Below are positions 59,704-64,000 of a stretch of DNA of 64,000 nt, in pieces. This DNA is from Cytobacillus citreus. Lineage in GTDB: Bacteria; Bacillota; Bacilli; Bacillales; Cytobacillaceae. The stretch lies in NCBI RefSeq assembly GCF_018343665.1, contig NZ_JAGYPM010000004.1, positions 374,343 through 438,342 on the forward strand, written 5' to 3'. Numbering within the stretch: position 1 is the stretch's first letter; each line of letters starts with the position of its first letter. The position numbers and the translations under genes were made by a program. The notes under the pieces were generated by a model, which saw only the letters and a list, made by a program, of their open reading frames with translations, was not told where the DNA came from and searched no databases.

Positions 59704-61037
59704 GCGGGGTGCGGCTTTTAGTTGTTGATGATGAAAAGGATCTCCTTGATCTACTTGTTAAAAGATTAACGAGAAAAGGGTATGAGGTTCATTTCGCTGA
59801 AACGGCAGAGGATGCCTTGTTATTATTAAAACAGCAATTTTTTGATATTGCTATTTATGATATTCGTCTTCCGAAAATGGATGGAATCTCCCTTTTAAAG
59901 GAAACAAAAAAAATTGAGCCTGAGACCGAAATTTTAATGCTGACTGGTCATGGAACGATAGAGACAGCAATAGAAGCAATGAAATTTGGCGCGTTTGACT
60001 ATTTAACAAAACCTTATAATCTATCAGAACTAGAATTAACGATTAAAAAAGCTGAGGAAAATAAAAAGCTAAAAGTAAAAAATGAAAGTATGAAAAAAAT
60101 TATTAAGCAGCATAATGAATTTCATATAATTGGAGAAAGCCCAATTTTTAAAGAAGTGCTCGCATTAACCCGCAGAATTGCAGATAGTGACGTTCCTGTT
60201 CTTATAGAAGGTGAAAGCGGAACAGGAAAGGAGCTGTTTGCGAAGGCTTTACATTATTGGAGCTGCCGTGCAGAAGAGCCTTTCGTAGCCGTTAATTCAG
60301 GCGCCCTTCCGGAGCAATTGCTTGAAAGTGAGCTATTTGGGCATGTTAAAGGGGCTTTTACTGGAGCAAATCAGGACAAAAAAGGACTTGTCGAGGCAGC
60401 TGATGGCGGAACATTGTTTTTGGATGAATTAGGGGAAATGCCTCTAGCACTGCAAGTAAAGCTGCTTCGTTTTTTAGAATTAGGAGAATTTAGACGAGTT
60501 GGAGACGTAAGGGAAAGAAGAGTAAAAGTGCGGGTCGTTGCGGCAACGAATCGTAATATGGAGAAAGCGGTGGAAGAGGGGCATTTTCGAGAGGATCTAT
60601 TTTACAGATTAAATGTCGTCAGGCTAGCGATTCCACCTCTAAGAAATAGAAAGGAAGACATTCCGTTATTAATTCACCATTTCATTAAGAATGGAAAGTC
60701 TCCAGAGATATTGATTTCTGATGAAGCTCTGCTAGAGCTCCAAAACTATGAGTTTCCGGGGAATGTAAGAGAGCTGCATCATTTAATAGAAAGAGGCCAA
60801 TTATTATCGGCAGGTAAGCAAATTGAAGTGGAAGATTTATTGCTTCCGAACCGGAGCAGAGCAAATGGTCAAATAAAGCAGGATCCTCTTTGCACTTTAG
60901 AGGAATTAGAAAAAGACCATATTAAAAGTGTGCTTATAAATGTAAAGTGGAACAAAACAAAGGCGGCTGAGGTATTAGGGATAAGTGTAAGAAACTTGTA
61001 CCGGAAAATTGATCAATACAATTTAATTGAAGAATGA
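59700..61037 (+). CDS. NtrC-family sigma-54-dependent response regulator
   Basis: 445 residues, start overlapping the kinase stop. Receiver with Asp54 (IAIYDIRLPKMDG); AAA+ domain with Walker A GESGTGKE, the sigma-54-contacting GAFTGA loop (HVKGAFTGANQDKKG) and GGTLFLDELGE; C-terminal Fis-type helix-turn-helix (WNKTKAAEVLGISVRNLYRK). It should activate a sigma-54 promoter, and one with consensus elements lies 140 bases after the gene, before tatA. Confidence 0.95.
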   Translation: MSGVRLLVVDDEKDLLDLLVKRLTRKGYEVHFAETAEDALLLLKQQFFDIAIYDIRLPKMDGISLLKETKKIEPETEILMLTGHGTIETAIEAMKFGAFDYLTKPYNLSELELTIKKAEENKKLKVKNESMKKIIKQHNEFHIIGESPIFKEVLALTRRIADSDVPVLIEGESGTGKELFAKALHYWSCRAEEPFVAVNSGALPEQLLESELFGHVKGAFTGANQDKKGLVEAADGGTLFLDELGEMPLALQVKLLRFLELGEFRRVGDVRERRVKVRVVAATNRNMEKAVEEGHFREDLFYRLNVVRLAIPPLRNRKEDIPLLIHHFIKNGKSPEILISDEALLELQNYEFPGNVRELHHLIERGQLLSAGKQIEVEDLLLPNRSRANGQIKQDPLCTLEELEKDHIKSVLINVKWNKTKAAEVLGISVRNLYRKIDQYNLIEE

Positions 61038-61066
61038 CAAAATGGCATATGACAATTCGGTATAGT

Positions 61067-61081
61067 ATGACAAAAAGTCAT
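61067..61081. promoter_or_regulatory. Candidate upstream activator site
   Basis: ATGACAAAAAGTCAT is a perfect palindrome with five-base arms. Further TGACA motifs occur at 61035 and 61050. The centre is about 110 bp before the -24 element, a normal distance for an NtrC-type enhancer, though a terminator lies between. Confidence 0.5.
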
Positions 61082-61090
61082 GATTTATTA

Positions 61091-61130
61091 AGACGGACAG
61101 AAAGCACTTTTTTCTGTCTGTCTTTTTTTG
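61091..61130 (+). terminator. Intrinsic terminator after the response regulator
   Basis: AGACGGACAGAAA pairs with TTTCTGTCTGTCT, followed by TTTTTTTG. It isolates the regulatory operon from the tatA operon. Confidence 0.9.
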
Positions 61131-61176
61131 CTTACAAGAATGAGGATATAACGATTTTTTTAAAAGAATCTACATG

Positions 61177-61193
61177 TTGGCACGAAACTTGCA
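61177..61193 (+). promoter_or_regulatory. Sigma-54 promoter of the tatA/molybdoenzyme operon
   Basis: TTGGCACGAAACTTGCA: GG at -24 and GC at -12 with exactly ten bases between, matching the TTGGCAC-N5-TTGCA consensus at all defined positions. Transcription should start near 61204, 30 bases before tatA. Confidence 0.9.
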
Positions 61194-61233
61194 ATTTTTA
61201 TTAATGAACAATAAAAAAAGGATGTGACAGACG

Positions 61234-61440
61234 ATGTTATCAAACATAGGTATTCCAGGTTTAATATTAATTTTAGTTTTGGCACTTATCATCTTTGGTC
61301 CGAAAAAGCTTCCTGAAATTGGGAGGGCAGTAGGACAAACATTAAGAGAGTTTAAAAAATCAGCTCGTGAACTGACAAGTGAAGTTACAGAGGACATTAA
61401 GGAAGATATAAAAGAGGCAAAAGAAACATTGTCAAAATAG
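61234..61440 (+). CDS. tatA: Sec-independent translocase subunit TatA
   Basis: 68 residues behind AAAAAGGATGTGACAGACG. A transmembrane helix (about 4-20), the [22 protein letters not shown] hinge and amphipathic helix, and a charged tail are all typical. It lies first in the operon whose third enzyme gene encodes a twin-arginine protein, so it is probably dedicated to that substrate. No tatC is adjacent. Confidence 0.95.
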   Translation: MLSNIGIPGLILILVLALIIFGPKKLPEIGRAVGQTLREFKKSARELTSEVTEDIKEDIKEAKETLSK

Positions 61441-61455
61441 AAAGGAGTCATCAGC

Positions 61456-62364
61456 ATGGCCTTCAATTCAAATAATCATTTACAACCTGAAGATTATTCA
61501 AAGCTCGCAGATCATTTTGTTCCTGATTCCAATAAAGTGCTGGCTGCTAGTCCATATGATTCTCAGTTAGGTAAGAATATGGCAAGAGATGCAAGAAAGG
61601 TCATTAATGGAAGTTTAAAAATTGAAGATTTTCATAAAGTTTATTCAGCATCCCTTATAAAAGAATTTGGTGATCAATATGCTAGTGGACCAATGGATAC
61701 TAACCAGAACTCTAAAGCCAAATCCGGAACTGATCCCAAATGGGGGATGGTCATTGATTTAAAAAAATGTATTGGCTGTGATACATGCACTGTTTCTTGT
61801 AAAGCAGAAAATAGAACACCGCCAGGAGTATCTTATAATGTTGTACTCGAAACGATTAAAGGTGATTTTCCTAACTTTTCAATAACGAATTTGCCGAAGC
61901 CTTGTATGCAGTGTGATAATCCTCCATGTGTTCAAGTATGTCCGACAAGAGCAACCTATAAAATGGAGAATGGAATCGTCACAATTGATAATGATCGCTG
62001 TATTGGCTGTCGTTATTGTATGGTAGCTTGTCCATATGGATCACGATCTTATGACTTTGGCACGAGCTATGAACAAGAAATGGCTGGTTTTAATGATGTA
62101 ACAAGCCCGGAATATGGGGTAGAACGCGGGAAACGCAAAAAAGGAGCAATCCCTGAGGAAACGGTTAGAAAGTGCAGTTTTTGTTATCATCGCCTCCAGC
62201 GGGGGGAAGAGCCTGCATGTGTGGAAACTTGTATTGGAGACGCACGTTATTTTGGAGATATGAATGACCCGAATAGTGTTGTGTCGAAGCTCGCTGCAAG
62301 CCCAAGAGCATTTCGTCTGAAGGAAGAACTAGGTACAAAGCCGAGAGTTGTGTATTTAAGATAA
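61456..62364 (+). CDS. 4Fe-4S ferredoxin-type electron-transfer subunit (TtrB/PsrB-like)
   Basis: 302 residues behind AAAGGAGTCATCAGC. About 90 N-terminal residues are specific to this protein and carry no twin-arginine motif. Four cysteine groups follow: CIGCDTCTVSC, CMQCDNPPCVQVC, CIGCRYCMVAC and CSFCYHRLQRGEEPACVETC, giving four 4Fe-4S clusters. It should relay electrons between the NrfD-like membrane subunit and the molybdopterin subunit. The gene order (Fe-S, NrfD, Mo) is that of ttrBCA. Confidence 0.9.
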   Translation: MAFNSNNHLQPEDYSKLADHFVPDSNKVLAASPYDSQLGKNMARDARKVINGSLKIEDFHKVYSASLIKEFGDQYASGPMDTNQNSKAKSGTDPKWGMVIDLKKCIGCDTCTVSCKAENRTPPGVSYNVVLETIKGDFPNFSITNLPKPCMQCDNPPCVQVCPTRATYKMENGIVTIDNDRCIGCRYCMVACPYGSRSYDFGTSYEQEMAGFNDVTSPEYGVERGKRKKGAIPEETVRKCSFCYHRLQRGEEPACVETCIGDARYFGDMNDPNSVVSKLAASPRAFRLKEELGTKPRVVYLR

Positions 62365-62404
62365 GGAAGCAATCATTATAGCTTCAATAAAAGGAGTGGT
62401 TTTA

Positions 62405-63694
62405 ATGATTTTGAAAGAAAATATAGATAACAAGATGCATGCTCCTAAACAAAAGAATGGAAAGCTTGAAAAAATATACTGGATTTCCATCTTAATCGTT
62501 TTTGGTATAGGGATTTATTCGATCATTACTGGATATTTTATGGAAGGAATGGAATCTACTAATCTATCTAATATAGTACCTTGGGGCGGTTGGATTGCCT
62601 TTTATATCTATTTTATTGGTTTAAGTGCTGGTTCCTTTTTATTATCCACATTAGTTTATGGATTTGGGATGGAGAAATTCGAAAAAATCGGCAGATCTGC
62701 TTTACTTTCTGCGATTGTCTGTATGATTACTGGCATTTTGTTTGTTTTTTTGGATATCGGTCGCCCGGATCACGTCATGAACTCTGTCATTTATTGGAAT
62801 GTAACGAGTACAATGTCATGGGAAATTCATTTCTATATTGTCTATCTTGTTCTTCTTATAGTTGAGTTGTATTTTTCAATGAGAAATGACCTTATCGTTG
62901 TAGCCAAAAATGATAATTTCAAAGGAAAATTATCACGATTCCTTACTTTCAATAAAAAGGAATATACAGATATCGATAAAGTGAAGGATAAAAAGCGACT
63001 AAAAATAATGGGTATTATTGGGATTCCACTTGCCATACTTGGTGTACATGGTGGAACAGGGTCTATTTTTGCCGTTCTTAAAGCACAGCCTTACTTGAAT
63101 TCTGCCTTGTTCCCATTAATTTTTATTATATCTGCTTTAGTATCTGGTACAGCATTATCCATTGCCATTTATGTGATTAAATGCAAAGTAAAAAAACAGC
63201 AAGTAGATACTTCAATGATTCGATCCCTTGGAAGCATGCTTTCCTTATTTATCGTCATTGAAATCATTATGGTCTGGTATGAATTTTTAGTTGGTTTTTA
63301 TGGTTTAGAGCATGAAGAACTTGGAACGCTTCAATTAATAATGGGAAGCCCTTATTCATGGTCTTTCTGGATATTCCAAATGGGATTTGCTTTGTTCTTC
63401 CCACTTGTCATATTAATAATCAAAAAAACACGAGAATCTATAAATTGGATTCTAGGTGCCTCTGTTATGGTGCTAATTGGAGTCGTTGGAGTACGGTTCA
63501 ATATGGTCATTCCAACTTTAATTATGCCAAAAATAGATGGAATGCCGTATGGAAATTATTATATGAATCTTTCAGAGTGGCTGACATCTTTTGGAATTAT
63601 CGCAATGTGTTTAATCCTGTATACAATTGGCGAGAAGCTATTTCCAATTGATGAAATTGACTCTCATGAAAATGGAGTGAGTAAACATGAGTAA
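62405..63694 (+). CDS. NrfD/PsrC-family membrane subunit (TtrC-like)
   Basis: 429 residues from ATG 62405, 8 bases after AAGGAG; a GTG at 62396 overlaps that site. Nine or ten transmembrane helices of the polysulfide-reductase NrfD family, opening with VPWGGWIAFYIYFIGLSAGS. It binds menaquinol and passes electrons to the Fe-S subunit. A charged cytoplasmic loop near 180-205 (KKEYTDIDKVKDKKR) is prominent. Its stop overlaps the next start by eight bases. Confidence 0.9.
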   Translation: MILKENIDNKMHAPKQKNGKLEKIYWISILIVFGIGIYSIITGYFMEGMESTNLSNIVPWGGWIAFYIYFIGLSAGSFLLSTLVYGFGMEKFEKIGRSALLSAIVCMITGILFVFLDIGRPDHVMNSVIYWNVTSTMSWEIHFYIVYLVLLIVELYFSMRNDLIVVAKNDNFKGKLSRFLTFNKKEYTDIDKVKDKKRLKIMGIIGIPLAILGVHGGTGSIFAVLKAQPYLNSALFPLIFIISALVSGTALSIAIYVIKCKVKKQQVDTSMIRSLGSMLSLFIVIEIIMVWYEFLVGFYGLEHEELGTLQLIMGSPYSWSFWIFQMGFALFFPLVILIIKKTRESINWILGASVMVLIGVVGVRFNMVIPTLIMPKIDGMPYGNYYMNLSEWLTSFGIIAMCLILYTIGEKLFPIDEIDSHENGVSKHE

Positions 63695-64000
63695 AGATAA
63701 AGTGAATCGAAGAGGCTTTCTTAAAGCATTAGGAGCATTTGGAGCGGTTGCCGTTATTGGTCCTGCGTTTGTTGGTCCGGTCAAACAGGTAATAAACGGA
63801 GTATGGACAGATGATTTACATGGAGTAGGGACGGATTATCAGGACTACACAGCAGAAAATGTCATATTTACATCATGTCAGCAATGTAACTCCACATGTA
63901 CAATTAAAGCCTATGTTGTTGCTGGAAGTGCTGGAGGAGCATACTCATCTATCGTTAGAAAAATTGCGGGAAATCAATATAGTCCGATCAATATGGTTCC
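63687..64000 (+). CDS. Molybdopterin oxidoreductase with twin-arginine signal (TtrA-like), partial
   Basis: The first 104 codons; the gene continues past the window. The twin-arginine signal is NRRGFLKALGAFGAVAVIG. CQQCNSTC (near 72) supplies three of the expected Cys ligands of the N-terminal 4Fe-4S cluster. AYSSIVRKIAGNQYSPINM resembles the same position of tetrathionate reductase catalytic subunits. With the two upstream subunits and the binding-protein/kinase/regulator set, tetrathionate or a related sulfur compound is the best guess, but arsenate, selenate or polysulfide cannot be excluded. Confidence 0.85.
   Translation, partial: MSKDKVNRRGFLKALGAFGAVAVIGPAFVGPVKQVINGVWTDDLHGVGTDYQDYTAENVIFTSCQQCNSTCTIKAYVVAGSAGGAYSSIVRKIAGNQYSPINMV

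Overview
The window reads as chromosomal DNA of a low-G+C, endospore-forming, flagellated member of the Bacillaceae. The evidence is the SinR/SinI, SipW and TasA genes, CotH and a CotG-like spore-coat protein, MotAB, a stand-alone hutH, strong AGGAGG-type ribosome sites, and intrinsic terminators after most operons. It is not B. subtilis: tasA has no tapA partner, and nos accessory genes are present. I cannot name the species.

Layout. 0-6 kb: end of an ECF sigma factor, acyl-CoA thioesterase, TetR regulator with an SDR gene, a decayed thioesterase duplicate, gamma-glutamyltransferase, Nudix and SCP2 proteins. 6-13 kb: an inverted-repeat element, GNAT, cardiolipin synthase, alpha/beta hydrolase, the TldD/TldE pair and a tandem array of hairpins. 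13-19 kb: GNAT, three Asp/Asn-rich paralogues of spore-surface type, a BI-1 protein, MscL, YhdT-PanF, a lipoprotein. 19-28 kb: M29 aminopeptidase, MFS, AtoE-type transporter, a DUF1835 gene with a coupled 30-codon ORF, topoisomerase III. 28-36 kb: a two-component pair, AlkD-like protein, ABC exporter, hutH behind a leader hairpin. 36-41 kb: small proteins, CotH and CotG-like protein, MotAB with a sigma-D promoter. 41-49 kb: MFS-MarR, nosD-nosL-nosY-nosF plus a second NosL but no nosZ, psuK-psuG. 49-55 kb: the matrix locus. 55-64 kb: SelU, then a binding protein/kinase/sigma-54 activator set leading through a near-perfect sigma-54 promoter into tatA and a molybdoenzyme operon resembling tetrathionate reductase, which runs off the right end.

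Two systems stand out. The matrix locus (49.5-55.0 kb) pairs SipW and TasA with a second TasA-like protein that carries a Glu/Pro linker and an LPNTA wall-sorting signal. A class D sortase and a SinR-like repressor are divergent from it, and a second SinR and two SinI-like peptides (one frameshifted) follow. This suggests a TasA-type fibre covalently anchored by sortase instead of TapA. The second is a family of structured repeats (235-508, 25319-25590, 30767-31094, 41152-41367). All four are in the same orientation, all follow TTTATC, and the stems carry three compensatory base-pair changes. Two copies supply the stop codon of the adjacent gene, and a decayed duplicate in the window preserves what looks like the empty target site.
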